A stretch of DNA of 64,000 bases from Pseudoips prasinana (taxonomy: Eukaryota; Arthropoda; Insecta; Lepidoptera; Nolidae). The notes under the pieces were generated by a model. It did no database searches and was not told the origin of the DNA. It was given only the letters and a program-made list of their open reading frames with translations. Positions 31,384-40,960 of this stretch are shown here, piece after piece. How positions within the stretch are numbered: the first letter of the stretch is position 1; every line of letters starts with the position of its first letter. Made by a program: the position numbers and the translations under genes. Location: the NCBI GenBank assembly GCA_951640165.1, contig OX621243.1, positions 7,812,001 through 7,876,000 on the forward strand, given 5' to 3'.

Positions 31384-31600
31384 CGTGTGGCGCAGCGGCT
31401 AAGACAGTCGCCTCGACGCTTCGTGCCGCGGGTTCGAGTCCCGCGCCGGACAACTATTTGTGTGAGCCATAAATAGTTGTTTTGAGTCTGGATGTAAATT
31501 GTATCCGTGTATTATATGTTTGTAAAATACCCCGCTATACAGGGATTAGATTCCCTAGTGCGGGCGTTGTGTTTTAAAAAGAAAAGAAAGAATTAAACAA
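31384..31600 (+). mobile_element. tRNA-derived SINE type D, full length
   Basis: Head GTGTGGCGCAGCGGCTAAGA, B box GCGGGTTCGAGTCCCGCGCC (31,428-31,447), body ATAGTTGTTTTGAGTCTGG, 3' block CAGGGATTAGATTCCCTAGT and GCGGGCGTTGTG, A-rich tail. Copies are at 49,890-50,100 (plus), 51,896-52,105 and 45,655-45,832 (minus), with fragments elsewhere. Confidence 0.9.
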
Positions 31601-31744
31601 TATTTATAAAACATCAAATATAGTATTATATACAGGCATATTCGATGTTTTCCTCAAAATGTTAGAATTTTAAAATAAATAATAAAAAATATAATTAAAA
31701 TGAAACTGGCGTATTACTTTCATATTGTAATAAATAGTAGTCAC

Positions 31745-32048
31745 AAAGATTAAAAAAGGTATGCTGAGATGGGTTGGGCATTTAAAAAGGATGAATGTAA
31801 GAAGATTGACAAAATAAGTATACCTGACCTGTGTGAATGGGACAACTGGAAGGGGAGGACCTCGTAGAACATTCTATGACCAAATTGGAGAAATTCTCAA
31901 GAAAGGCTAGGTCAGAAGTACCCTAAACAGGCGAGCATGTATGAAGAATATAATAACAGTAAACGAGGCAAAAGAGGTACGCAAAGATCGTGGCATATGG
32001 AAATCCGTTGTCTTTGCGTACCCCTCTGGGAAACAGGCGTGAGTTTTG
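31745..32048 (+). pseudogene. RTE-like LINE ORF2 C-terminal part (type J), decayed
   Basis: Blocks in broken frames read MLRWVGHLKRMNVRRLTK, then [21 protein letters not shown], and a last part of the AK-VRKDR-WKSVV and YPSGKQA type. WVGH..RM....L and RPR.T are typical of the C-terminus of RTE-type LINE proteins. There is a stop after RRLTK and at least one frameshift. The nearby TACATACATACATAGTATGT tail region (32,050-32,090) may be the 3' end. Confidence 0.65.
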
Positions 32049-32205
32049 TTACATACATACATAGTATGTACATATGTATACTATGTAACAAATGACTAGA
32101 GTTAAATGAAGCCTATCATATTATCATACGTTGGAATCAGCGATGTGTTTTTTTTTATAAAATACACGTTCTACTTTTTTACTACGTCGTACGATGTAAA
32201 TGTGC
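32049..32205. other. Unassigned spacer
   Basis: ACATACATA repeats and AT-rich sequence only. Confidence 0.35.
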
Positions 32206-32211
32206 CTGCCT

Positions 32212-32330
32212 AGGAATAGGCACGGGTCAATACGCGTATTGTACCGCCGTATCCAAGTGACTGCGGCCTCATCAAGTATTGACCGCTTCGTATCGAACGG
32301 CACACTTGTCTACAATACCTATGGTAATTT
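32212..32330 (+). repeat. Dispersed repeat K, second copy
   Basis: AATAGGCACGGGTCAATACG, ACCGCCGTATCCAAGTGACT and CTCATCAAGTATTGACCGCT correspond to 30,345-30,465 in direct orientation. It lies inside a 74-codon open frame at 32,200-32,424, but the other copy does not keep that frame. Confidence 0.55.
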
Positions 32331-32479
32331 GTATTATTGGTTTCTGTTTATAGGGAGCGTAGTTGGTTTGTGGGGGAAGGGTAGTCGTACGTATTCTTGT
32401 ATAATAGAAAAGTACTTTGTTTAGTTACCTACTTGTGATTTAATAACCCTTAGTGGCCACACTGATTTAGTATATTATT

Positions 32480-32562
32480 TTATGTATCAAGTTAGCTAAG
32501 CAGAGCCTATACTATGGCAACCAGACTACCGACAATACTAGTTATATATTTCTAAATATATT
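32480..32562 (-). mobile_element. SINE type C fragment
   Basis: CTAAGCAGAGCCTATACTAT with GGCAACCAGACTACC and ATATATTTCTAAATATA matches SINE C on the minus strand (compare 48,985-49,050). A Helitron-like element follows directly. Confidence 0.65.
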
Positions 32563-33029
32563 CTACTAAAATTATGAACGCGAAAGTTTGTAAGTATGGA
32601 TGGATGTCAAAGTCAAAATCAAAAATCATTTATTCCGTAATAATTTTACATTTATGTGGAATCGTCATTTTTTTTACCCTACCGTGCAGTGCATGGATGG
32701 ATGTATGTTACTCTTTCACGTAAAAACTACTGAATGGATTTTCATGAAACTTTACGGTAATATAGCTTATACATCAGAATAATACATAGGCTACAATTTG
32801 TAAAGACATTGTGTGAATTGTCCAAAATATGAAGATAAGTGTCAAGTAAGTAGGAAAACATCTGCCATCTGCGAGCTATTTCGGCGTGCACTGCCAAAAC
32901 CGCTAGAGGTACACATCCAACTTATATTATAAATGCGAAAGTTTGTGAATATAGATGTATGGATGTATGTTTGTTATTCTTTTACGCCAAAATTACTTTA
33001 ACGCGGGTTAAACCGCGGGACACAGCTAG
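32563..33029 (+). mobile_element. Compound Helitron-like element, two heads
   Basis: First head ACTAAAATTATGAACGCGAA, second CTTATATTATAAATGCGAAA (about 32,920), end CGCGGGACACAGCTAG. The middle (TGCGAGCTATTTCGGCGTGC, CCGCTAGAGGTACACATCC) matches 25,905-25,960. A scrap AAAGTCAAAATCAAAAATCA (about 32,609-32,690) interrupts the first head between two GGATGGATGT-type repeats; this looks like a retroposon 3' end inserted with a short duplication. Confidence 0.75.
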
Positions 33030-33706
33030 TATAGGTAGCGCCACGAGTTATGAGCGCTCGCTTTATCTGCGCAGAACGCATTTTTAGGTCTGTTTGGTAA
33101 CACGGTAGAGGCGCGGGAGCGGGGAGCCCGCGTCCGACTCGGTCCTTGCGCACTATTGGAGAATCAGTCGCTGCATAACTCCAGCTCACGGCGCACGTTG
33201 ATTTTAGTTCGAAAAGTACAGTCGCGTAAATAGTTGTTATCGATCGTTTATATCATTTGTATACCAATGTATATGTACCAATAATTAAAAATGCCAAAGA
33301 GTCAGGTGTTAAAAAGACAAGCCCGGCTTATGTGATTATAATATTCTGCCATTATTTTCAATTGCAAATATAAATAACAATTATTAATACATTAAGATTT
33401 TATTTATTATAATTTGCACTAGTACGCACTTCCACCTATGGAAGCATCGAAATTATGCAAAGAGATAGTTTAAACTATCTCGGTACAAAATTTCATGTTT
33501 TTTTAGAGTACCTACTTTAAACTGTAAAGTAACAAACGAATAGACAAATAAACGCACTCTCGCATTAATAATAATATAAGGGCATTGTTTAAATAGTTAA
33601 ATCATTATTTTAACTTGACCCTAAGTTGTTTTGTTTGCGCGAGTGTACACATGCGTAGATCCCCACCACTAAAACAGAGCGCTCATAACTCGTGGCGCTA
33701 CCTATA
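33030..33706. mobile_element. DNA transposon-like element with perfect 30-bp TIRs
   Basis: The left end 33,030-33,059 (starting TATAGGTAGCGCCACGAG) is the exact reverse complement of 33,677-33,706. If the outer TA is the target duplication, the element is about 673 bp. It sits at the CTAG end of a Helitron-like element. The interior has a GC-rich part (33,105-33,205) and then an AT-rich part. A 14-codon frame starting MPKSQVLKRQ at 33,291 could be the remnant of a transposase start. No catalytic domain remains, so it is non-autonomous. Confidence 0.85.
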
Positions 33707-34090
33707 CATAAGATAAATAAATTACCCCCACCATAGAAAAATAATCGTATTCAACATGCAACGATTTGTTTCGGGTGTAGATCGAACTATGGGAGAGCTG
33801 TTTGCTCAGAAGACTTCTGACATAGCTAATCGACTCTTATTTTATATCACGTGTAGAAATAAATTACGTGCCTTCCGAAGCATGAAAACGACCAGAAATC
33901 AAACTATTTTGGCAGTCATCCATCTATAGACAGACCGTGCGCCCAGGTATTTCGTTAGATAAAGTTGCCTCACTTTGGTAACAAACAGTAAGGACTCAGT
34001 AAACAATATTTATCTGTTTTAATCATTAAAAGAAATTATTAGTATAATTAAATAAATTTTCATAGAAATAATTAATTTCACACTAATAGA
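33707..34090. other. Unassigned; weak trace of repeat F
   Basis: Near 33,900-33,960, GCAGTCATCCATCTATAGAC resembles repeat F. Otherwise nothing recognised. Confidence 0.35.
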
Positions 34091-34262
34091 AGCACGTTTG
34101 GTGCAGTGGTCAAGGTAGTTGCGTCGCTGCAAGCCCTCGTGTTTCGGATTCTATTTTCATACAGGACAACTATACTATTTATGTGACTCCTATATAGTTG
34201 TTCTAAACCTGTTTTGTGTTCGTGAAATCGCAAAACGTGGACTTAATTCTCTAAAAAGCTAA
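34091..34262 (+). mobile_element. SINE type D, decayed copy
   Basis: GCACGTTTGGTGCAGTGGTC and TTGCGTCGCTGCAAGCCCTC, then ACAGGACAACTATACTATTT and TATATAGTTGTTCTAAACC, follow SINE D order with many changes; the B box is destroyed. Confidence 0.65.
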
Positions 34263-34648
34263 TACATTAATCTGTATTATATTATTGTATCTGACACATT
34301 TCACGTTTAGATTTGATTGTGTTTATTTATGAATACTTAAGAATGTCAATCAGTCATTTGTCTTATATCAAAATTTGTCTAATTTTACAGTATGACAATT
34401 TTAATGTATTTGACTGTTCACATCGACCATTGACGTTTTGTCAGATGCATGGCCTTTCGTATACTGGACACAAAAATAAGATATTAGGATGCTGCTTTAC
34501 AGAGATCTTAATAGAAATCTTCAACGAGTACTAGCACCGGTTAGCTATATCTACAATGGAATAGTAGTGCTACCTAGATACTATTTATTTCAAAATGCGC
34601 TTATTAAACATATAATATAACTAAGCCTTCTACACATCTATACATATA
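34263..34648. other. Unassigned AT-rich sequence
   Basis: A 73-codon plus frame at 34,313-34,534 carries no motif and sits between decayed repeats. Confidence 0.35.
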
Positions 34649-34649
34649 A

Positions 34650-36004
34650 AACTTGACAAAAGTACTGAAAAGTCTATTGTCAGGTGGTAATAAAGTGCGT
34701 GCTTTCAACGGCTGGGTAATGCCTCTACTGGTTTACACCTTCGGCATACTAAGGTGGACTCAAACTGAGTTAGATGCCCTGGATCGAAAAAACCGGAAAC
34801 GCCTAACGACGTACCGTATGCACCATCCACACTCTTCACTAATGAGATTGTACATCCCACGGAAGTGTGGGGGTCGAGGCTTCCTCAATGCCAAGAACCT
34901 ACACAACCGTGATGTGTGCAATCTTAGGGAATATTTCCTTGGTGTTGAGTGTGGGATGTATCGAGACGTCGCCGCCGTTGACAACGGACTCGCGCCGCTC
35001 TCCTTGGCTAAAGAAGACTGGAGAAAGCCCGTCGTACTTAGCACTCGGGATCGAATTGACGTATGGAAGAGCAAGGTGCTTCATGGTAGGTTCCACCAGA
35101 CCCTACATAGTGCTCATGTGGACTTACAAGCATCTGTGGCCTGGCTACGTTTTGGTGACCTATTTGGTGAAACTGAAGGTTTTGCTTGTGCAATTGCTGA
35201 TGAAGTTGTCAAGACGAGGAACTATCGGAAGCACATCTTCAAGGACGGTACCATCGACATTTGTCGGGCGTGTCACCGTCCCGGAGACTCCATCAGACAC
35301 ATTGTTTCCGGTTGTTCCTATCTTGCCAACGGCGAGTACTTGCACAGGCATAACCAAGTTGCCAGGATTATCCACCAGCAGCTTGCTCTTCGGTATGGTC
35401 TTGTAGACTCCGAAGTGCCGTATTACAAGTACGTACCGGAACCAGTTATCGAAGGCGGTTGTGCCAAACTCTACTGAGACCGGTCTATCATTACAGACAG
35501 GACTATTGTTGCCAATAAGCCTGATATCGTTTTGGTAGACCGGTTGGAACGCCGGGCATTTATTGTTGATATCACTGTCCCATTTGACGATAACCTCGTA
35601 AGAGCCGAGACTGACAAGTTGTCAAAATACTTAGATTTGGTTCACGAGGTTACCGCCATGTGGGATGTGGACTCAACAATAATTGTCCCGATAGTCGTCT
35701 CCGTAAACGGTCTCATAGCGAAGAGCCTCGACCAACATCTTAAGAGGCTTTCGCTAGATCACTGGGTCAAGGGTCGGATACAAAAGGCGGCAATAATGGG
35801 AACGGCACGCATTGTGAGAAGGTTCCTTACTCTGTCGCCCTGACCACCGGCGGCCTAGGGCGTCAAACCTCGCCGCTGGAGGACCTCTATTTTTTTCATA
35901 TTTATTTATATATTATTGTATTCTTTTTATTTCAATTTTATAGATATAAATATGTTAAAAATAAGAACGTTAAATAAATAATTTGTAATAATAATAATAA
36001 TAAT
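34650..36004 (+). mobile_element. Dong/R4-like LINE, 5'-truncated copy with TAA tail
   Basis: Coding homology to the element at 20.2 kb starts abruptly near 34,650, in the region after the reverse transcriptase core, and runs to the stop at 35,841. A short 3' UTR ends in six TAA units (35,986-36,004). It is GC-richer than the 20-kb copy and clearly diverged at protein level, so it is a different subfamily. Its tail hosts the next copy. Confidence 0.88.
34653..35843 (+). pseudogene. Dong/R4-like protein, C-terminal third with one stop
   Basis: The frame covers the thumb-like region (VLKSLLSGGNKVRAFNGW, then TELDALDRKNRKRLTTYRMH), the zinc knuckle in DICRACHRPGDSIRHIVSGC (C-X2-C-X8-H-X4-C), and the endonuclease core KPDIVLVD...FIVDITVPFDD, closing with TARIVRRFLTLSP. 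One in-frame TGA at 35,475-35,477 interrupts it. The aligned residue in the 20-kb copy is Trp (YWDH there, Y-stop-DR here), so a single G-to-A change in TGG explains it. Downstream codons remain in frame. Without reverse transcriptase and with a stop, it is inactive. Confidence 0.9.
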
Positions 36005-36290
36005 ACTAATGGATTAATAGCAAAGAGCTTCGAAAAACACCTAAAGAGGCTGACGTTAGGCGGTTGGGTCAAGAACAAGATCCAAAAAGCGGTGCTTTTG
36101 GACACGGCTCGCATTGTCAGGAGGTTCCTGTCTCTAGAGCCGTAACCTCCAGTAGCATAGACCCTGTTACTGCTGCCGCGCCGGTTGCAAATCCTACTTT
36201 TTATATTTTAAAATGTATATTTCTGTTTTTTATATATTTTAAAATGTATTTAATAAGAAAGATATTTGAATAAATGATAATAATAATAAT
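36005..36290 (+). mobile_element. Dong/R4-like LINE 3' end nested in the previous tail
   Basis: Codons 36,005-36,145 read TNGLIAKSFEKHLKRLTLGG, then WVKNKIQKAVLLDTARIVRR and FLSLEP with stop, matching the last 46 residues of the copy just upstream. A 3' UTR and four TAA units (36,278-36,290) follow. The 5' side is the TAA tail of the previous element, so both sides are TAA: a target-specific insertion into a LINE tail. Confidence 0.88.
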
Positions 36291-36750
36291 GTTTTATTTT
36301 TTAACAATATAATGGAAATAAATGTTTTCTGTTTTAGAAGCAGTGAATTGTTGTTTCATTAGTAATAATGTATTTGTTTGTTCCATATTTATTCATCCAA
36401 AAGTGATTTTAATTTAATCTTTTAGTAATCAAACGACATGAATATGGGATATGACTTTCGCTTGTTATATGTATATCACACGGATTTGATATATAGCATT
36501 GAAATAGCCTTAGTTATTAAGGGTTGAGATAGAGGGTAGAGGGTGACAATATTACAAAAATAAATTATACAAATTAACAGTTAAGCTTAGTTGTGACAGA
36601 TAATATATGCAATGAGAATAAAATTATTGATCTAGTCTTAAAATTCAGAAAGAAAAATACGTATAAATTACAGCTACGAATGGCTCTTAAATAACGCTAT
36701 TCCAACATAAATATTTAATAGTGTCCAATATTGTTATTTGTTTTTTTACT
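36291..36750. other. Unassigned AT-rich sequence
   Basis: Nothing recognised. Confidence 0.4.
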
Positions 36751-36754
36751 TAGC

Positions 36755-37056
36755 AACTGAATTTCGCAGGCGAACCAAAGTCACCGACATAGTCCGAAGA
36801 ATTGCAAAACTGAAGTGGCAGTGGGCGGGGCACATAGCTCGTAGAACCGATGGCCGTTGGGGCAGAAAGGTTCTCGAGTGGCGACCACGACCCGGAAGAC
36901 GCAGCGTGGGCAGGCCCCCTACAAGATGGACCGATGATCTTGTGCGGTTCGCTGGAAACTGCTGGATGCAAACAGCGCAAGACCGGCAATTGTGGAAATC
37001 TTTGGAGGAGGCCTTTGTCCAGCAGTGGACGTCTTTCGGCTGATATGATGATGATA
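36755..37056 (+). pseudogene. RTE-type LINE ORF2 C-terminus and GAT tail
   Basis: The frame (36,738-37,043) reads RRTKVTDIVRRIAKLKWQWA, GHIARRTDGRWGRKVLEWRP, GRRSVGRPPTRWTDDLVR and WKSLEEAFVQQW. KW.WAGH..R..D.RW...L.W.P...R..GRP..RW.DD is the C-terminal signature of RTE-type LINEs. The copy is 5'-truncated: only the last 95 residues are present, with no reverse transcriptase core. The 3' UTR is almost absent; the frame runs directly into GCTGATATGATGATGAT. It is one of the least decayed of about eight such ends in the window (for example 39,850, 43,868, 54,745). Confidence 0.85.
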
Positions 37057-37690
37057 AACTGAATTTCATTTATTTATTTCTGGTATCCCCAGAAAGTTTC
37101 AACAGCGTGGGCAGGTTATAAATAAAATAGTTAGATAAATAAAATTCGAATTGAAAAATATAATTAATTTCGCATCCTATGATTTTTTAATTTAGTGGCT
37201 TCAAATTTTCACTATATACACTATATACTCCATGTCTGGTGAGAATAAAGTGAATCAAAATATTGACGATATTATATAGCTGAATATGTTTATATAAATA
37301 TATATAATATTGTTAAAACATTTGAGTACAATTGGCAACGCTCTAATGCAACGACCTGCAATAGACTATTCCGGCTCCTATGTTTCAAGAGTACATCTAC
37401 ATATTAATAATAGATTACTGTGTTACTAATTGATATAATAATATTTGACAGTGAATTATATGATGTATTCGATGAATTGGAGTTACACGGGCAATTTAAG
37501 TACTTTGAAGATTGTTATGAGTTATTAGGTTTATAAGGCGTGAATTAACTGCTATGTACCTACGCAGTTTGTAGCTAAGTCAGTAATGGAAAAGTGTACA
37601 ACAATTTTATAGTAACGCCGATTTATATTTATATTTGTGCGCTGAACCTGGAAAAATCTTTAAAAACGTCATTTCTCATGCCGATAATCA
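37057..37690. other. Unassigned AT-rich sequence
   Basis: Nothing recognised between the RTE tail and the R1-clade element. Confidence 0.4.
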
Positions 37691-39165
37691 GATGTAGATT
37701 TTTTTTTTTGATAATGCGGGGGAATGCCTTCGCATGCCACCCGCAAAAAGTGTCGGCGGGTGGGTATGTCGGACTTGCACCGACTAAACCTACCTGCCGT
37801 GGACTTCTCTTGGCGCCTAATGGGGGAGTCCCGGGAACGCGGGTATGCTGCTCCGGTACCCCCTTTTGCGCGGGTTCGGGACACGTACCCTGGGAGGGCT
37901 CCTTTTCATTGCCCTCCCCTATTGCCGACTCCTGCCAGTACGGCACAGCGACTGCGCCACAAACAGATCGCTGTCATCCTGGAGCCGCTTGCACGTGGCG
38001 ACAGTAGAGGACACTTCTCACACTGCCGCCGTGGCCCCGAGGGGAGTTGGGCTAACGGCTGCTGCCTCCACCCCGACGCCTCCTCCGCCTACGAGCGGGA
38101 TCGGCTCGTAGGCGGAGGAGATTCCCGATCCCGTTCAGCGGCCTCCTTCTGTAGCAAATCTGTCTCACAGAAGGAGACCACGGCGGCGTCCCATTTGGTG
38201 GAGTCGCCAGCCAGCATCGCATACACGTCCGATCTCAGCGACCAGGACTCGTCTCTCGGCCTCCCAGGCCGGGCACTCCTCCAGCGTATGCTGGGCAGAG
38301 TCCAGGTCGCTCCCGCAATGGTGACAATGTGTCGTCACTTCTCGGCCGATCCGGCACAGATACTCACCGAAACACCCGTGTCCGGTGAGTATCTGAGTCA
38401 GTCTGTAGATGACGTAACCGCCCTTCCTTCCCACCCAGGCCTCGAGGTGAGGCAGGATAGCACCGACGGCACGTTGGCGCACAACTCAAGCCGTGCGCGC
38501 CACTGTGTTAGTACGCGCCGGTGTGCATCCCGCCTATAGGCAACGAACGTCTGCTCTGGCGCCTCACCGCTCTCCCGGACGCGGATCTCGGTGTAAACCG
38601 TCGCGTCGAGTGCCGCCAGGAGATCAAACGGCGGGAGGCGTGCCAGGAGTGTCGCCGCCTCAAAGGATACCGTCCGGTATCCTCGTGCGATCCGTATGGC
38701 CACCAAACGCTGCAGGCTATTCAAAATAGCTCTGCAGCGGGAGGCCCCCGTCAGGCGTTCAGACCAGGCGGGCGCCCCATAAAGGACCATGGATAGCACG
38801 ATCCCTCCGTAGAGGCGGCGAACTTCTTCTCTGGGACCCCCGAGGTTCGGCAAAAGCCGGTGTAGTGCACCTGTTACCCAGCGCACTCGGGGGGCCAGAC
38901 GCCCGAAATGCTCCTCGAAGCCCCATCGGATGTCTAGGGTGAGGCCCAGGTACTTCATGTACCGCCCCACCCTGACCTCTGCGTCACCTACACGCATCGA
39001 CATACTGGGTGGTTCCTCCCTACGGCGTAAGCCGTGGAACCATAGCGCCTCGGTCTTGTGAGGCGCTACCCAAACGCCCAGTCTCAAAATGGCCGCGAAG
39101 ACACACGCAACTCCGAGTTCGGCGAGCCGTACCGCCCGCTGGAAGTTTACCTCCCGGGAGGACAG
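37691..39165 (-). mobile_element. R1-clade LINE, 5'-truncated, minus strand
   Basis: A GC-rich island in AT-rich surroundings. On the minus strand, ORF2 coding runs from about 39,160 to 38,165, then a 3' UTR to about 37,700, closing in an A run (the T run at 37,700-37,710). A fragment of the same 3' UTR is at 15,230-15,410. The telomeric repeats used by some R1-clade members (TRAS, SART) are not present at the tail. Confidence 0.8.
38165..39160 (-). pseudogene. R1-clade LINE ORF2 C-terminal part with frameshift
   Basis: The minus frame from about 39,160 reads AVRLAELGVACVFAAILRLG, APHKTEALWFHGL, YMKYLGLTLD, LVAIRIARGYRTVSFEAATL, LARLPPFDLLA, to about 38,490. The sense then moves to another frame: VGAILPHLEAWVGR, YRLTQILTGHGCFGEYL and the zinc knuckle CHHCGSDLDSAQHTLEEC (C-X2-C-X8-H-X4-C). 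These blocks, especially TGHGCFG.YL plus the knuckle, are the C-terminus of R1/TRAS/SART-type ORF2. The catalytic core lies 5' of the truncation. One frameshift near 38,455-38,490 kills the frame. Large open frames on the opposite strand (for example 37,724-38,539) are shadows caused by the GC-rich codons. Confidence 0.85.
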
Positions 39166-39321
39166 TTTTACCTAAACCTCAATACTTTTATGAAACAATG
39201 CTAAAGGTAATAAATTTATTTAAAAAAAGAATTTTGTCTAATAGGCTCACTGATTCAAAAATACTATTGTAAAAATGTAAATATTAATTTACAAAAAAAA
39301 AATACATATTACATCTCGAAC

Positions 39322-39840
39322 TTACCAAGTTACTACGCATAAGGGATTATCTCTCGGGAAAATTGCTATTTTCTTTTTATTGGCATGAGTCCATCCATTT
39401 TTAGTAACAGATACGAATAACGAACAGACAGACATACATTTATAGTTATCACCCCTTATTCTATCGATGCTTAAAGTTATCAATCCAATTTGAATCTGAA
39501 AAACTGCAATTTTGTTAAACGCAAACCAACTAGCGATACTTAACGTATGAAAATTAATTACACCATTTACAATGAAGCTCCATTTAGCCACAAGTTGCCA
39601 TAAATCAAGCCCACAACGCTTTTCATGCCGTAGTAAACTAAGGTGGTTAATACTATGAAAAACGCTGTATGCAAAACGGTACCCAGAACTCCACAAATTA
39701 CTAAAACAGTTCTTTTAGCCATTTGTATTGTATGAAAGACATTGTAGCTGTTCAGTGAATCGGATCGAATCACATCATCGTTGGTTAAAAAGCTATAAAA
39801 GTAGTTAAAACGAATCTTCGAGCACAGCATTGTCGTAGTA
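39322..39840 (-). other. Two overlapping minus frames, hydrophobic, unassigned
   Basis: The frame 39,567-39,830 includes a hydrophobic run (LVICGVLGTVLHTAFFIVLT, then TLVYYGMKSVVGLIY) that could be one or two membrane segments. The frame 39,322-39,696 overlaps it in another phase. Neither has a recognised family motif. A decayed membrane-protein exon, such as a chemoreceptor, is possible but unsupported. Confidence 0.2.
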
Positions 39841-39849
39841 GCGTATTCA

Positions 39850-40038
39850 TCATCATCACCATATCAGCCGAAAGACGTCCACTGCTGGACAAAAGCCTTC
39901 CCCAAAGATCTCAACAGTGGCCGGTCTTGCCCTATCCACATCCAGCAATTTCCAGCGACCCTCACAAGATCATCGGTCCATGCTATAGGGGGCCTGCCGA
40001 CGCTGCGTCTTCCGGCCCGTGGTCACCACTCAAGAACG
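39850..40038 (-). mobile_element. RTE-type LINE 3' end
   Basis: CATCATCATCACCATATCAG, GACGTCCACTGCTGGACAAA and GATCATCGGTCCATGCTATA, then CTGCGTCTTCCGGCCCGTGG, complement the last 190 bp of 36,755-37,056. The frame is broken. Confidence 0.85.
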
Positions 40039-40064
40039 TTACTGTAGCGTATTCAGTCACAGTC

Positions 40065-40390
40065 ACAGATTATGAGGTCATGGGTTCTAATCCCGGGCGG
40101 GGCCAAAAAGAGATTTTGGGATTTTCTTGTTGAGAAAAAAATCTCAGTAGCGCAAAGTGTGGGAGTTGGAGGTATCATAGATCTATGCCTCGGAGAATAC
40201 GTAAAAATTAAAATACAAATGAAAAATAGAAATACCTGACCGCTCTCTGGTCTATCACTAGTCGTTCCATTGCGTCATGAGAGTGATGAAATAGCGCCCC
40301 TGAGCTTGAGCACATACTTGTACACTATATGTGGCCCGCACATATACTAGTCTCCAATGAGACTGGCCGTCATGCCCAAAATACGATTAA
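40065..40390 (+). mobile_element. SINE type E with shortened head
   Basis: The B-box part ATGGGTTCTAATCCCGGGCG and GGGCCAAAAAGAGATTTTGG, then the body ATCATGAGAGTGATGAAATA and the 3' GAGACTGGCCGTCATGCC. The first part of the head is replaced by unrelated sequence. Confidence 0.75.
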
Positions 40391-40420
40391 TGGGTCACAC
40401 AAATAGTCGTCAGGCACCTT

Positions 40421-40546
40421 GTACACACGGCCACATATCAAGCTAAACTATCCAATATAAACTGACCTCACATTGTATGGAAATCCTATTCAACTTGAGA
40501 TCAGCTTACACTGGAAAATTATAGCTTGATATGTAGCCGTGTGTAC
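40421..40546. mobile_element. Second MITE-like element, ends in GTACACACGGC
   Basis: The left end GTACACACGGCCACATATCA and right end TGATATGTAGCCGTGTGTAC are inverted copies over about 27 bp with two mismatches. TA lies inside GTAC at both ends, as in the MITE at 2,216. About 120 bp, non-coding. Confidence 0.7.
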
Positions 40547-40724
40547 GTGGTAGGCGAAGCTCTAATGGTGATAATTTTATTTGTCTATGGTTAAACGAGT
40601 CCTTGAATAGTCTGGATTCACAATTGGACTTGGTTTTCTGTTCATACAAAACTTCAAGGGACATGAAGCCACATTTTTTTTTAATCATTGGTGCAGCTTT
40701 TACGTACTTACTTATCGTATGGGT

Positions 40725-40960
40725 AGTCATGGTTACCCTAGTTTCAGAGTTCTTAAAGCCGCCCATTAGACTGTGATATGGATTAACGACTGTAATTGCC
40801 TAATGGGTAAAATGGGGACCGACAGGTTAACTTGCCTCGGGCATGTTAACCTGCGGAGGCGCTCAGTAATTAAACCAATTTGGCGGTCACCCATCTATGG
40901 ACTGACCGCGAGCCTAGTTGTTTAACCGCACCGATTACTTACGAACTGATGAGAGTATGG
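40725..40960 (+). repeat. Dispersed repeat F, plus orientation
   Basis: ATGGTTACCCTAGTTTCAGA, AAGCCGCCCATTAGACTGTG and GGGGACCGACAGGTTAACTT, then GGCGGTCACCCATCTATGGA and CTGACCGCGAGCCTAGTTG. The reverse complement is at 1,595-1,775. A 20-bp core GTTAACTTGCCTCGGGCATG is imperfectly palindromic. Confidence 0.6.

Noticed and set aside
31384..31455. tRNA gene candidates at SINE heads (also 2800-2868, 27,251-27,320, 42,836-42,910, 49,890-49,965)
   Set aside because: B boxes are present but acceptor stems do not close and the sequence continues into conserved SINE bodies in several copies each. They are tRNA-derived SINE heads.
34867..35406. 179-codon plus frame and several minus frames overlapping the Dong-like copy
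   Set aside because: They lie inside the Dong-like C-terminal frame that carries the zinc knuckle and endonuclease motifs, and have no motif of their own.
37724..38539. 271-codon plus-strand open frame and its overlapping frames in the GC-rich island
   Set aside because: They are antisense to the R1-clade ORF2 and its 3' UTR; the minus strand carries the recognisable motifs. Long antisense frames are expected from GC-rich codons.
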